64,000 bases of DNA from Paracoccus fistulariae (GTDB lineage: Bacteria; Pseudomonadota; Alphaproteobacteria; Rhodobacterales; Rhodobacteraceae), in assembly GCF_028553785.1 (NCBI RefSeq), contig NZ_CP067136.1, positions 1 through 64,000 on the forward strand. Reading direction: 5' to 3'. How positions within the stretch are numbered: position 1 is the first letter of the stretch; each line of letters starts with the position of its first letter. The notes beneath the pieces are model-generated. The model was given only the letters and a program-made list of their open reading frames with translations, did not search any database and was not told the DNA's origin. The position numbers and the translations under genes were made by a program. Of this stretch, positions 24,008-32,720 are shown one piece after another.

Positions 24008-25340
24008 GGGAGTGTCTGAAACTCTGTGTATCTGATGTGGCCCATGCGGTTTTCAGATACGTTCAGGCGTCGAAGCGCCCTGCGAACATTATGGCCAGCT
24101 GATTGCGGGCCGCAACCCATTCCCGGACCGCGCGGCCGCCCTTTTCGAAGTTGCGGATGGCGAGGAAGATCAGCTTCGTTGCGGCCTCCTCGGTTGGGAA
24201 CGAGCCCTTGGTCTTCAGCGTTTTCCGCAGCACGCGGTTCAGCGATTCCACCGCATTCGTGGTGTAGATGATCTTCCGGATCGCCGCGCTGAAGGCGTAG
24301 AACGGGGTCACTTCCGCCCATGCCCGGCGCCAGGCCGGGGCGATGGATGGGTATTTCCCGGCCCATTTCTCCTCGAAGGCACCCAGTTGGCGGGCGGCCT
24401 GCTCAGCGGTGGGGGCCTCGTAAATCGGGCGCAGGTCGGCCGCCACGGCCTTGCGGTCCTTCCAGCTGCAGAAGTTCATCGAATGCCGGATCAGGTGAAC
24501 GATGCAGGTCTGGACCGTGGTCTCGGGGAAGGCCGCAGTGATGGCCTCGGGGAAGCCCTTCAGCCCGTCCACGACCGCGATCAGGATGTCCTGAACGCCC
24601 CGGTTGCGCAGCTCATTCATCACCGACAGCCAGAACTTCGCGCCCTCGTTGTCGGCGATCCAGAGCCCCAGAACCTCGCGATCCCCTTCCCGGGTGACGC
24701 CCAAGGCGATGTAAACGGCCTTGTTTTTGACCATCCGGCTGTCAGCATCGCGGATCTTCACGCGCAGGGCATCGAAAATGACGATCGGATACATCCGGTC
24801 CAGCGCCCGGTGCTGCCACTCGCGGACCTCGTCCAGCACGGCATCCGTGACGCGGCTGATCAGGTCGGGCGAAACCCGCAGGCCGTAAAGATCTTCCAGG
24901 TGGGCCTGGATGTCCCGAACCGACAGCCCAGCAGCGTAAAGCCCGATGATCTTGTCATCCACCCCATCGATCCGGGTCTGGCCCTTCTTCACCAGCTCGG
25001 GCTCGAAGCTGCCCTCCCGGTCTCGCGGCACCGAAAGCGGCACCTCGCCGTCCGAGCCCTTCACCCTCTTCGTCGCGATCCCGTTCCGGCGGTTGGTCTG
25101 CTCAGCCGGCGGCTCCGCACCAGCCTCATAGCCCAGATGTGCCGTCAACTCGGCCCCGAGCATCCGCTCCATCAGCCGGATCTTCAGTTCCTTCATCAGC
25201 CCGGCGTCGCCCAGCAGATCCTCAGGCCGCTTGCAGCCTTTCAGCAGCTCGTCCAGCAGTTCGTTCGAAATCGTCATGGTCCTTGCTCCTCTCAGGAAGC
25301 ATGGACCCAATCAGCCATCCACAGAAGACCGGACACTCTC
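24008..25340 (-). mobile_element. IS256-family insertion sequence with 9-bp target duplication
   Basis: The 1333-bp element is flanked by direct repeats TACGACAAG at 23999-24007 and 25341-25349, the 8-9 bp duplication expected of IS256 transposition. Its ends form imperfect inverted repeats (GGGAGTGTCTGAAAC on the left, GAGAGTGTCCGGTC read inward on the right). It sits inside the IS5-family transposase gene. The intact duplication suggests a simple and fairly recent insertion. Confidence 0.9.
24063..25277 (-). CDS. IS256-family (mutator-like) transposase
   Basis: The 404-residue protein is full-length and intact, starting MTISNELLDELLKGCKRPED at 25277. The IS256 signature is clear: a helical N-terminus, DDKIIGLYAAGLSVRDIQAH, then the DDE catalytic region with first acidic residue in YPIVIFDALRVKIRD, the second in VVDGLKGFPEAI, and the third in TTNAVESLNRVLRK. 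It lies antisense to the IS5 transposase it interrupts. It is likely active. Confidence 0.95.
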   Translation of the reverse strand: MTISNELLDELLKGCKRPEDLLGDAGLMKELKIRLMERMLGAELTAHLGYEAGAEPPAEQTNRRNGIATKRVKGSDGEVPLSVPRDREGSFEPELVKKGQTRIDGVDDKIIGLYAAGLSVRDIQAHLEDLYGLRVSPDLISRVTDAVLDEVREWQHRALDRMYPIVIFDALRVKIRDADSRMVKNKAVYIALGVTREGDREVLGLWIADNEGAKFWLSVMNELRNRGVQDILIAVVDGLKGFPEAITAAFPETTVQTCIVHLIRHSMNFCSWKDRKAVAADLRPIYEAPTAEQAARQLGAFEEKWAGKYPSIAPAWRRAWAEVTPFYAFSAAIRKIIYTTNAVESLNRVLRKTLKTKGSFPTEEAATKLIFLAIRNFEKGGRAVREWVAARNQLAIMFAGRFDA

Positions 25341-25501
25341 TACGACAAGCGGCGATACAAACGCCGCAACCGCATCGAGATCATGTTCGGGCGCCTCAAG
25401 GACTGGAGGCGCGTTGCCACCCGATACGACCGATGCCCCGAGACCTTCTTCTCCGCCATCCTTCTCGCCGCAATCGTCCTCTTCTGGCTATAATCCACAA
25501 C

Positions 25502-26674
25502 GAGTCCTGACCCTTCTGTATCTGCGCTCTGCTAAACTTGCCCCGTCACGGACCCCGGCCAGGGTCAGTGACGGGGTGGTGCGCGACGTCTGACCCTTGT
25601 GGCATGACCACGCTTCTTAGCCTGTCGGCACCGCCTCTCTTCATCGTCTCGAACAGTTGATTGCGGCCTTGCAGGACCGCGCACTAGAAGGAAGAGAGCA
25701 TGGACAACCTATCACATGGCCGCGTTATCGGCATAGATGTCAGCTGCGACTGGCTGGACATTCATTGCCTCCCCGATGGCCATCGCCTCAGAGTGCCAAA
25801 CGCTGCGGCAGGTCATGCTGCCGTGGCGAGTCTTGCCCGGGACCGAAATGCCATCGTCTGCTTCGAGTCGACAGGTGGTCAAGAATGGCAGCTCTGGGCG
25901 CTTCTGGAGGCAGAGGGTGTTGCGGCCCGCCAAGTGCCACCCGCACAGGTAAAGGCGTTTGCGCAAAGCCGCGGCACGCGCGCCAAGACCGACCGGATCG
26001 ATGCGGAACTCATCGCCCGCTTCTTCGTGTTCCGGCCCGAAGCAGGCCGCGGTCTTCCCACAGAAAAGCTGCGCCTTCTCAGAGCTTTGACATCAAAACG
26101 AGCCCAGTTGGTCGAAATGCGCAAACGTCTTCTGGCTCAAATCCGCGCGCACCAGAAACTGGGAACCGCTTTGATGTTCGAGGACGTCGACAGCGAACTG
26201 AAGCAAAGGATCGACGGTATCATCGAGGAACTGGAAGACCGGATCACCCGAGCCATCGCCAGCGACGATCACCTGTCAGAGGTGGCTGCCGTCCTCCGCT
26301 CCATTCCTGGGATCGGCCCTGTTGCCAGCTCGATGCTGATCGCAGAAATGTCCGAGATCGGCACCATCACCGGCGAAGAGGCCGCAGCACTCACTGGATT
26401 AGCACCGGTCGCACACGACAGCGGAACTCTTCGTGGGAAGCGCGCCATCGCCGGAGGGCGCCGCGCTCTGCGGCACGTGATGTTCCAGGCGGCCTTAGTC
26501 GCAGCACATCACAATCCAAACCTGAGGTCCTTCGCAGATCGTCTCCGCAAGGCTGGCAAGCCGCACAAGGTCATAATCACCGCCGTCGCCAGAAAGCTGG
26601 TCACCGTCGCGAACGCGCTATGCAAAAACCGTCAGAAATGGGTCGCCACTGCTCCCTGACAGATACAGTTGCTA
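25502..26674 (+). mobile_element. IS110-family element, left copy
   Basis: This 1173-bp unit is repeated in inverted orientation at 34119-35291. The copies appear identical apart from one silent C/T difference that I can see in the transposase gene. The shared block begins GAGTCCTGACCC and ends CAGTTGCTA. The first dozen bases may belong to the end of the neighbouring IS5-family elements, so the true IS110 unit may be slightly shorter. No terminal inverted repeats are visible, as is normal for the family. The two copies bracket the type VI secretion cargo genes. Confidence 0.88.
25700..26659 (+). CDS. IS110-family transposase (left copy)
   Basis: The 319-residue protein has an N-terminal RuvC-like DEDD domain (VIGIDVSCDWLDIH, CFESTG, KTDRIDAELIARFF) and a C-terminal transposase-20 domain (SIPGIGPVASSMLIAEM, ALTGLAPVAHDSGTLRGKR) with the serine-containing catalytic region. 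It is full-length and intact. It starts behind GGAAGAGAGC. IS110 recombinases use a bridge RNA encoded in the element's non-coding end to choose targets; the 200-bp leader between 25502 and 25699 is where such an RNA could be encoded. Confidence 0.95.
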   Translation: MDNLSHGRVIGIDVSCDWLDIHCLPDGHRLRVPNAAAGHAAVASLARDRNAIVCFESTGGQEWQLWALLEAEGVAARQVPPAQVKAFAQSRGTRAKTDRIDAELIARFFVFRPEAGRGLPTEKLRLLRALTSKRAQLVEMRKRLLAQIRAHQKLGTALMFEDVDSELKQRIDGIIEELEDRITRAIASDDHLSEVAAVLRSIPGIGPVASSMLIAEMSEIGTITGEEAAALTGLAPVAHDSGTLRGKRAIAGGRRALRHVMFQAALVAAHHNPNLRSFADRLRKAGKPHKVIITAVARKLVTVANALCKNRQKWVATAP

Positions 26675-26881
26675 AGGTACTCCGGTACTCTGTTCATCAT
26701 GATCCGATGCCGTTATGTCGCCTAGTTGTCCACCACACTGCACCCCTTTCAGCTTCCGATTGCAATCCGTCTTTATTCTGTGGCGTTTTCCTGCAAGCGG
26801 CTGAATCCGGGTGCTGACAGTGAGTTCCACTGCTGTATAACCTTTCGTGATTTTACGAGTTCTTTACGGGCGAGGCGCATT

Positions 26882-29320
26882 ATGACTGCCGAGGGCGACT
26901 TCATCCAGGCTGAGCGGATTCTGCGCATTGACAGCGCTCTGGGGGCGGATGTGCTTCTGGCGCAGAAGCTGCATTGGCGTGAGGCGATTTCCGAGCTGTT
27001 CGAGGGGCGTGTCTCGCTGCGGTCGAAATCGCCGGATCTGACGCCGCAGGATCTGCTGGGCAAGCCGGTCGATCTGCGGCTGGAACTGGGCGGCGGGCAA
27101 TGGCGGCAATGGAATGCGATCGTCACCGATCTGCGCGCAGGCCCCCGCCAGAGCCGTGGGCTGCGCCATTACGAGCTGATCCTGCGCCCGGATCTGTGGC
27201 TTCTGTCGCAGCGCTCGGATTGCCGGATCTGGCTGGACATGTCGGCGCTGGAGGTGGCGCAGACGCTGATGTCGGAACATGGCATCGCCGCGCCGCGGAC
27301 CGGCGGCGTGACCGATCCGGTGCCGCCGCAGCATTACTCGGTGCAATGGAACGAGACCGATCTGGCCTATCTGACGCGGCGGCTGGAGGAGGACGGGCTG
27401 TTCTTCTGGTGGTCGCATGAGGAAGGCGCGCACCGGTTGCATATCGCCAGCCATGCCTCGGGCTATCTGGGGGGTGAGGATGTGCGCTTTGCCCATGGCT
27501 CGACCGATCGCAATCACATTAACCGGTTCGAAACCACCTTCCGCTACATTCCGGGGGCGCATGCCGGGGGCGACTGGAATTTCCAGACCCCGGGCCATGT
27601 GCCGGGCGGGGTCAGCCCCGGCCTGATCAACCTGCCCCGGAATGGCGGTTACGAGCGATATGAATACCCGGTACAGGCGGGCTATGGTCCGGGCGGCCGC
27701 GCCAGCGACGGGATCGAGGATGGGGCGGTGGAACGCGTGGCCCGTCTGCGGATGCAGGCGGATGAGGCCGAGCATGCCCGGGTCGAGGGGTCGTCGAATG
27801 TGCGTACGCTTGCGGCGGGGTCGCGGCTGACGCCCTATGACGTGGCCAATCCGGACAATGTCTTCGCGCCGCATGTGATCCTGGCGATCGAGCATGAGGT
27901 GACGGATACCAGCTATGAAAGCGTCGAGAACCAGCCCGAATATGTGAACCGCTTCCTGGCGCTGCCCGCGGATGTGCCCGCGACGCCGCGGCGGGTAACG
28001 CCTCAGCCGCGGATCGACGGCACCCAGGTGGCGATCGTGGCGGGCCCTGCGGGTGAGGAGATCCATCCCGACGAATATGGCCGCGTCAAGCTGTGGTTCC
28101 CCTGGGACCGGCGGGCCAGGAAGGATGGCTCGGACACCTGCTGGGTGCGGGTGACGCAGAACTGGGCCGGTGCCGGCTGGGGCGGCCAGGTGATCCCGCG
28201 CATCGGTATGGAGGTGATGGTCAGCTATCTGGACGGCGACCCCGACAGGCCCGTGGTGACAGGCGTCGTCCCGAATGCCAGGCAGAAAGTGCCTTACCCT
28301 CTGCCCGCCAACAAGACCAAGATGGTCATGCGTTCCAATACCCATAAAGGACAGGGCTTCAACGAGATCAGCTTCGAGGATGAGACCGGGCAGGAAAACA
28401 TCGCGCTTCATGCCCAGAAGGACCAGACGCTGAAGGTCCTGAACAACCGCATGAAGCGGGTGGATAACGATCAGGTCGAAAGCGTGGGCAGCAACAAGTC
28501 GATCGAGATTGGCAGCAACCACCAGGAACGCATTGGCGGCTCGATGAATCTGACCGTGGGCGGCGGCAAGCTGGGCCTCTTCGCAGCGCTTGCTGGAATC
28601 GCGGGACAGGCGACCAAGGATGCGATGAACGTGGCCGAGGAGGCGGGCGATCCTTCGATCCCAGCCTTTCTGGGCGGGGTTGTCGCCGCGACAGTTGGTG
28701 GCGAGATCGCCTCCAGCCCGCTGATCTCGGCCTTCGACGGTGCCGGTCAGAACAAGGCGGTTGCGGGGGCTGAACAGGTCGGCACGGGCACCGCGCTTGG
28801 CGGTGTGCTCTCGGCGATCATGCCGGTCTCGGGGGTGATGAACACGCTGGTCGAGAAGTTCAAGGCCGACACGATCGGCCTGGCGCGGACCGAGCAGATC
28901 GGGTTGTTCAAGAACACCATGGTCGGCTCGGTCCGCAACACGACCATCGGGCAGAAGGAATTCACCAAGGTCGGGGTCGAGCAGCGCCTGCAGGTCGGCA
29001 AGACCAAGACCGTCGATGTGGGCGAGGAATACACCACCCATACCGGCCAGCGCGCGGCGCATAGTTCGGGCAAGCTCTACCAGATCTCGTCCGAGGAGAA
29101 GTTCGAAGGCACCTCGCGGGTCTGGGAGATCAAGGCCGACGACACGCTGCTGCTGTCAGCACCAGGCGGCTATGTCGAGATCAACAAATCCGGCGTGCGT
29201 ATCCGCGGGCTGAAGGTCCTGATCGAGGGCAATGCCATCGACTTCAAATCCGGCGGCCCCGGCGAAGGCAGCAAATGCCTCCGCGCCATGGCCAAATCAG
29301 CAACGCCCTTCGTGAGGTAG
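26882..29320 (+). CDS. vgrG: Type VI secretion tip protein VgrG
   Basis: The start at 26882 gives 812 residues; the upstream frame from 26726 overlaps non-coding sequence next to the IS110 element. The gp27-like part spans about 1-390 (with YSVQWNETDLAYLTRRLEEDGLFFWW-type signature in separate pieces). The gp5-like OB fold follows (EIHPDEYGRVKLWFPWDRR, CWVRVTQNWAGAGWGG, IPRIGMEVMVSYLDGDPDRP), then a beta-helix needle. An unusual hydrophobic Ala/Gly-rich insert lies at about 560-660 and a further repeated domain at 660-812. VgrG caps the tube and carries effectors. No other structural T6SS genes are in the window, so this is a stand-alone cargo island that depends on an apparatus elsewhere. 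Confidence 0.95.
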   Translation: MTAEGDFIQAERILRIDSALGADVLLAQKLHWREAISELFEGRVSLRSKSPDLTPQDLLGKPVDLRLELGGGQWRQWNAIVTDLRAGPRQSRGLRHYELILRPDLWLLSQRSDCRIWLDMSALEVAQTLMSEHGIAAPRTGGVTDPVPPQHYSVQWNETDLAYLTRRLEEDGLFFWWSHEEGAHRLHIASHASGYLGGEDVRFAHGSTDRNHINRFETTFRYIPGAHAGGDWNFQTPGHVPGGVSPGLINLPRNGGYERYEYPVQAGYGPGGRASDGIEDGAVERVARLRMQADEAEHARVEGSSNVRTLAAGSRLTPYDVANPDNVFAPHVILAIEHEVTDTSYESVENQPEYVNRFLALPADVPATPRRVTPQPRIDGTQVAIVAGPAGEEIHPDEYGRVKLWFPWDRRARKDGSDTCWVRVTQNWAGAGWGGQVIPRIGMEVMVSYLDGDPDRPVVTGVVPNARQKVPYPLPANKTKMVMRSNTHKGQGFNEISFEDETGQENIALHAQKDQTLKVLNNRMKRVDNDQVESVGSNKSIEIGSNHQERIGGSMNLTVGGGKLGLFAALAGIAGQATKDAMNVAEEAGDPSIPAFLGGVVAATVGGEIASSPLISAFDGAGQNKAVAGAEQVGTGTALGGVLSAIMPVSGVMNTLVEKFKADTIGLARTEQIGLFKNTMVGSVRNTTIGQKEFTKVGVEQRLQVGKTKTVDVGEEYTTHTGQRAAHSSGKLYQISSEEKFEGTSRVWEIKADDTLLLSAPGGYVEINKSGVRIRGLKVLIEGNAIDFKSGGPGEGSKCLRAMAKSATPFVR

Positions 29321-29323
29321 AGG

Positions 29324-30280
29324 ATGGGGGGTACGGTGAAAACGGCGACAAACGATCTGGCGGACGCTTTGCTTGAAAGTGGGGTGACAGCGGCGCAGAT
29401 TGAACATGCCGAGGCGATGGCCGATGCCGATTTATCACCCGGTAGTGACAACGCGCCTTGCAAGCAGTGCCGGGAAGACATCTGCAAGGCTTTGAGGAAA
29501 CAACTGGACAACAACAGGGACGAGCAGGAAAAGGCCATGCTGGCCGCCGCGACCTATGACCCGAACGCGCCGCTGCCTGAAGGATACAGGCGGGCGACCG
29601 AGGCTGATCTTCAGAAGATGGGGCTGTCGGATGGCGCGGGGAGCAACTTGCTGGTGTTGCGAGATGAGCCAGACTTTCATGCTGAGGCTTTTGTGAAGAC
29701 CGACCCGATTAGTGGTGCGGAAAGCTATGTGGTCGGCTTCAAGGGGACCAAGATGTCCAGTACAGCTGACTGGCAGACCAATATAAGCCAGCGCCTGGGA
29801 TTGGAGACGGCATATTACACACAGGCTAGCTGGATAGGAGAGGGTCTTCGCCGATCTGGTGTCGGCCCAACCTCTTTCGTCGGTCATTCGCTTGGGGGCG
29901 GTCTGGCTGCTACGGCATCGGGGGCGTCGGGATTTCCTGCTCAGACTTTCAACGCCGCCGGGCTGTCGGGTAGTACTTTGGCTGGCTTGCCGCTGGCCAA
30001 TACCGATCTGGTTCATGCCACGAATGTTACGGGCGATATCCTGAGCGACTTTCAGGACCGGTTCGGTCCCAAGGCCTTCGGTATCCGGCGCAGCATTGCC
30101 GATGTGAAGGCTGCTAATTATTCCCGTGGGCAATGGACCGGAAATAACTTCAATACGAGCTTGGAAAACAACGCCAAAAGCGGAGTTCAACTGCATGGGA
30201 TGCAAGAGGTGCAGAACTCACTGAAACAGGAAGAATCCCAGATTCAACGACAGATGGAGGCAAATGGATGCGGTGGTTGA
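29324..30280 (+). CDS. Lipase-type T6SS effector (Tle-like)
   Basis: The 318-residue protein has a class 3 lipase-like alpha/beta-hydrolase core with nucleophile elbow GHSLGGGLA (Ser189) preceded by the strand SYVVGFKGTKM. There is no signal peptide, as expected for cargo delivered by VgrG. The N-terminal 80 residues contain a CKQCRED motif, shared in style with the effector-like protein at 31959 (CKDCAAKC), perhaps an adaptor-binding feature. It begins 4 bp after vgrG and overlaps the start of the ankyrin immunity gene by 13 bp. It probably attacks membrane phospholipids of target cells. Confidence 0.75.
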   Translation: MGGTVKTATNDLADALLESGVTAAQIEHAEAMADADLSPGSDNAPCKQCREDICKALRKQLDNNRDEQEKAMLAAATYDPNAPLPEGYRRATEADLQKMGLSDGAGSNLLVLRDEPDFHAEAFVKTDPISGAESYVVGFKGTKMSSTADWQTNISQRLGLETAYYTQASWIGEGLRRSGVGPTSFVGHSLGGGLAATASGASGFPAQTFNAAGLSGSTLAGLPLANTDLVHATNVTGDILSDFQDRFGPKAFGIRRSIADVKAANYSRGQWTGNNFNTSLENNAKSGVQLHGMQEVQNSLKQEESQIQRQMEANGCGG

Positions 30281-30843
30281 CTAAGGCGGCCGTCGCCTCG
30301 GCTCTGGTCGTATTGCTGGCAGTGGGATGGGCGCTCGCAAAGGATGAGAGGCAGGACATGGCACAGAACGTCGACATTTATAAACTCTATAACGATCTTC
30401 CGGTCATCTTCTGGCGGATTAGCGAGCGAAATTATCCTGCGGTCGATGCACTGCTGAAGGCTGGGGCCGATCTGGAGACACGTGGTTTTTTTGGTATGAC
30501 ACCCGTCATCTCCGCAGCAACCAGTGATGGTTGGGGGATGGTCAAATTCCTGATCGAACAAGGAGCGGACCCGAGCGCTTATGCCGGAAACGGGCGCACG
30601 GTTGCAAACAAGGCGCTGACCTCTCGCGTTATTCTCGACAGCCCGAATGGCCGCGATCTGCAAGATGTGCGCGCCATCCTCACCGAGCGTGGACTTTACG
30701 ACGATGTACCCACCCCGGCCGAGCTGCGCGCGCAGATGGAGGCCGGGACATTGCCGCGCCCGCCCTATTTTGACGAATGGCGCGCGACGCACTGGCCTGC
30801 CGAAGCCAATGCACGCGCCGATCGGATCCGCGCTGAGAAATGA
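30268..30843 (+). CDS. Exported ankyrin-repeat immunity protein
   Basis: The 191-residue protein has an N-terminal signal/anchor (LTKAAVASALVVLLAVGWAL) and then ankyrin-type repeats (YPAVDALLKAGADLETRG, MTPVISAATSDGWGMVKFL, IEQGADPSAYAGNGRTV). It starts inside the 3' end of the lipase gene with a GGAGG site. Periplasmic ankyrin immunity proteins are known partners of T6SS phospholipase effectors (Tli-type), so it should protect the producer from the lipase at 29324. The function is inferred from domain and gene order. Confidence 0.75.
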   Translation: MRWLTKAAVASALVVLLAVGWALAKDERQDMAQNVDIYKLYNDLPVIFWRISERNYPAVDALLKAGADLETRGFFGMTPVISAATSDGWGMVKFLIEQGADPSAYAGNGRTVANKALTSRVILDSPNGRDLQDVRAILTERGLYDDVPTPAELRAQMEAGTLPRPPYFDEWRATHWPAEANARADRIRAEK

Positions 30844-30900
30844 TGACCGCGCTCTCTAAGCACTTCGATTAAATCCGCAACATCATTCGCGAGGAAAAGG

Positions 30901-31962
30901 ATGAAGCAGAACGATCCCTGGTCGCTGGATGCGGCGAACCAACCCGCGCGCGATGAACCGACAACGGAAGCGCAAACTCCGACAACGCTGGAGGAAGCAT
31001 TGCTCGCGCTGGATCACAAGGCTGCGCCGGTCTTTGCGGTTCTCGACGGCGCGCAATTCGACAACCTTCCGCAAGAGCTGATGCTGGGCGATTTTGTCAG
31101 CCGCCCGCTCTATCTGGATCGCGGCGACAACAACCCCGAACAGATCATCACCGCGCCGCATATGGTCTGGCTGGACGAGCGCGCCGAAAAGATCACCGGC
31201 CGAGCGCCGCAGGAAACCATCCCGGCGCTGATGACCCTCATCGCCAACCGCCCCGCTGCAGTCTTCTGGCAATGCCCCGCAGGCGCAGAGGCGCTCTACA
31301 AGCACCTCAGGGGCATCAATATGGTGCTGATCCCGAAGGAATTTGCGCCACCGGATGATTTGGCGCGTCCTGATGTAAATGGTTCGCAAGATTCCGAGAC
31401 CCATGAGGCGGTCCTGTTTCGCCACGCAGATGCAAATGTCATTGCGCAAACACTACCGGCAATGGATGCTGCCGAAATAGCGCGCTTTTATGGTCCAGCC
31501 GCGCGCCTGTTCTTCGCTTCAGACCCAGACTGGGCACATGGCCGTGATTGGCTGCAGGCAGATCGGTTCGACGCATTGCCAAAGCCGCAATCAGGGCTGC
31601 TGACCCTCAGCGCCGCGACTATGGAAGAGATCAAGCATGCGCGAGAGCGCAGATCGCTTCAGCGAACCGTCGGCTTTCTGCGTAGAACGCTCCCTCCCGA
31701 TTTTCAGGGTCTGTCAGACCAGCAGCTTGAGCAAATCGCGCGTAGCAGTCGCAAGTCGGGCAAAGAGTTGGGTGTCAGCAGTGCAGGCGGCCATCAGAGG
31801 TGGGCCTATCTGATGGCAATCACCGAGGGTCGTGTGGCAAAAGATCGCCGTGTGCGCGATTTTATTCGGTCAGGCGATGAAACGCCGGACCGGCAGGTCA
31901 AGAAAGCAATGCTGGATACGCTGGAACGCATGAAACAGGCTGCGGCGGAGATCGATACATGA
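30901..31962 (+). CDS. DUF4123 T6SS adaptor/chaperone
   Basis: The 353-residue cytosolic protein carries a DUF4123 domain in its first 190 residues (APVFAVLDGAQFDNLPQE, HMVWLDERAEKITG, FWQCPAGAEALYKHLRG, VLFRHADANVIAQTLPAM, ARFYGPAARLFFAS). DUF4123 proteins (Tap/TEC) load effectors onto VgrG. The C-terminal 150 residues are helical and may hold the effector-specific part. Its stop overlaps the next gene by ATGA, implying that the protein encoded at 31959 is its cognate cargo. Confidence 0.85.
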   Translation: MKQNDPWSLDAANQPARDEPTTEAQTPTTLEEALLALDHKAAPVFAVLDGAQFDNLPQELMLGDFVSRPLYLDRGDNNPEQIITAPHMVWLDERAEKITGRAPQETIPALMTLIANRPAAVFWQCPAGAEALYKHLRGINMVLIPKEFAPPDDLARPDVNGSQDSETHEAVLFRHADANVIAQTLPAMDAAEIARFYGPAARLFFASDPDWAHGRDWLQADRFDALPKPQSGLLTLSAATMEEIKHARERRSLQRTVGFLRRTLPPDFQGLSDQQLEQIARSSRKSGKELGVSSAGGHQRWAYLMAITEGRVAKDRRVRDFIRSGDETPDRQVKKAMLDTLERMKQAAAEIDT

Positions 31963-32696
31963 GTACCGCTGGAACAGCAGGGGAGCTGGGAGGTAAGGTC
32001 GCCGGAGGCTGGATCGGCGGGATCATAGGGTCGTTCATTCCTCCGCCCGGTCTTGGTACCTTGATTGGCCGAGCTGTCGGGTCACGCATTGGTGGAATGG
32101 CAGGTCGTGCTGCAGCGTCTGCCCTGCAGGACCATATCAACAGCATGGAAAACGCTGAGGAGGAGGCCGAGGAAACTGATCGCGCTGAAGGGGCGGCGGC
32201 TGAGGAAGAGGTGTGCAAAGACTGCGCGGCAAAGTGCCAGCAAGCGGCGAATGATGCCAAGCATGCGCTATATAACAACAAACGTGATCCCGGAAACTCA
32301 AGCGGTTTCCATGGCTATCTGAACAGGATGATCGAACAGATGTGTGGCGCAGATGGACCGGGGACCCCATCTTGGGATCGGCACGTCGATGAACTAACGG
32401 GCGCGAGGAGAAAGCTGGCTGACACATATAAACCCTTTCAGGCGGACGCTGGGGAAACTCCGGAGTGCGATCCAAGTCAATTCTTCTCTCGTGAAGAGCG
32501 TGAAACGATTAATAAGATTATCGGGAACGGTAAAGGTGGTGCTACGGGGTGGACCCCTGAGACCATTCCATTCAAAGGTCGCAATCACGCGGATTGTCAA
32601 TCTCTACCGGCTGCAAGAGAAAGTGCTAGAATGCGTGATTATTTGCGTATCATTCGTCCGCAAGGGGGCCCGTCCGGCCCGGCGTTAACCTCTTGA
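31959..32696 (+). CDS. Candidate T6SS effector with glycine-zipper N-terminus
   Basis: The 245-residue protein begins with a Gly/Ala-rich zipper (GGWIGGIIGSFIPPPGLGTL and onward to about residue 58), then an acidic linker, a CKDCAAKC motif, and a C-terminal domain containing ALYNNKR, GFHGYLNRMIEQMCG and GPGTPSWDRHVDEL. The C-terminal pattern resembles toxin domains found at the ends of polymorphic toxins (N-K-R, G-P-G-T and W-x-x-H positions), but I cannot name the family securely. Coupling by ATGA to the DUF4123 adaptor gene supports an effector role. Membrane insertion by the zipper or enzymatic toxicity by the C-terminus are both possible. Confidence 0.6.
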   Translation: MSTAGTAGELGGKVAGGWIGGIIGSFIPPPGLGTLIGRAVGSRIGGMAGRAAASALQDHINSMENAEEEAEETDRAEGAAAEEEVCKDCAAKCQQAANDAKHALYNNKRDPGNSSGFHGYLNRMIEQMCGADGPGTPSWDRHVDELTGARRKLADTYKPFQADAGETPECDPSQFFSREERETINKIIGNGKGGATGWTPETIPFKGRNHADCQSLPAARESARMRDYLRIIRPQGGPSGPALTS

Positions 32697-32720
32697 TCAG
32701 AAATAAGGACGCCTGATTCC

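Larger units (their letters stand above)
23351..25493 (+). pseudogene. IS5-family transposase, frameshift-type, disrupted twice
   Basis: The first frame starts at 23351 (KLFWLSEAQMARLRPFFPKS; YGPAKTLYNRWKRW; MIDATYLKAHRTAS). The second frame continues after a slippery AAAAAAGGGGG run at 23675-23685 (RQIGRTKG), the arrangement of two-frame IS5 transposases. About 45 bp of extra sequence with a perfect hairpin follows at about 23714-23760 and brings an in-frame stop (TAA at 23724). The protein resumes with TKLHAGTDAKGRPIQFF and WMLADRGHDADWF, is cut at 24007 by the IS256 element, and ends after it with RRYKRRNRIEIMFGRLKDWR up to 25493. It cannot be functional. Confidence 0.85.
23305..25513 (+). 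mobile_element. IS5-family element interrupted by IS256-family element
   Basis: The outer element carries a broken IS5-family transposase and is split by an IS256-family insertion at 24008-25340. The left end is approximate (near a GATTCAGGCTC motif at about 23319) and the right end is probably GAGTCCTGACCC at 25502-25513, which resembles an inverse of the left motif. It truncated the integrase gene at 23.3 kb. The right end directly adjoins the left IS110 copy. Confidence 0.75.

Noticed and set aside
26864..29062. 732-codon open frame on the minus strand
   Set aside because: It mirrors vgrG in a GC-rich gene; the product has no recognisable domain.
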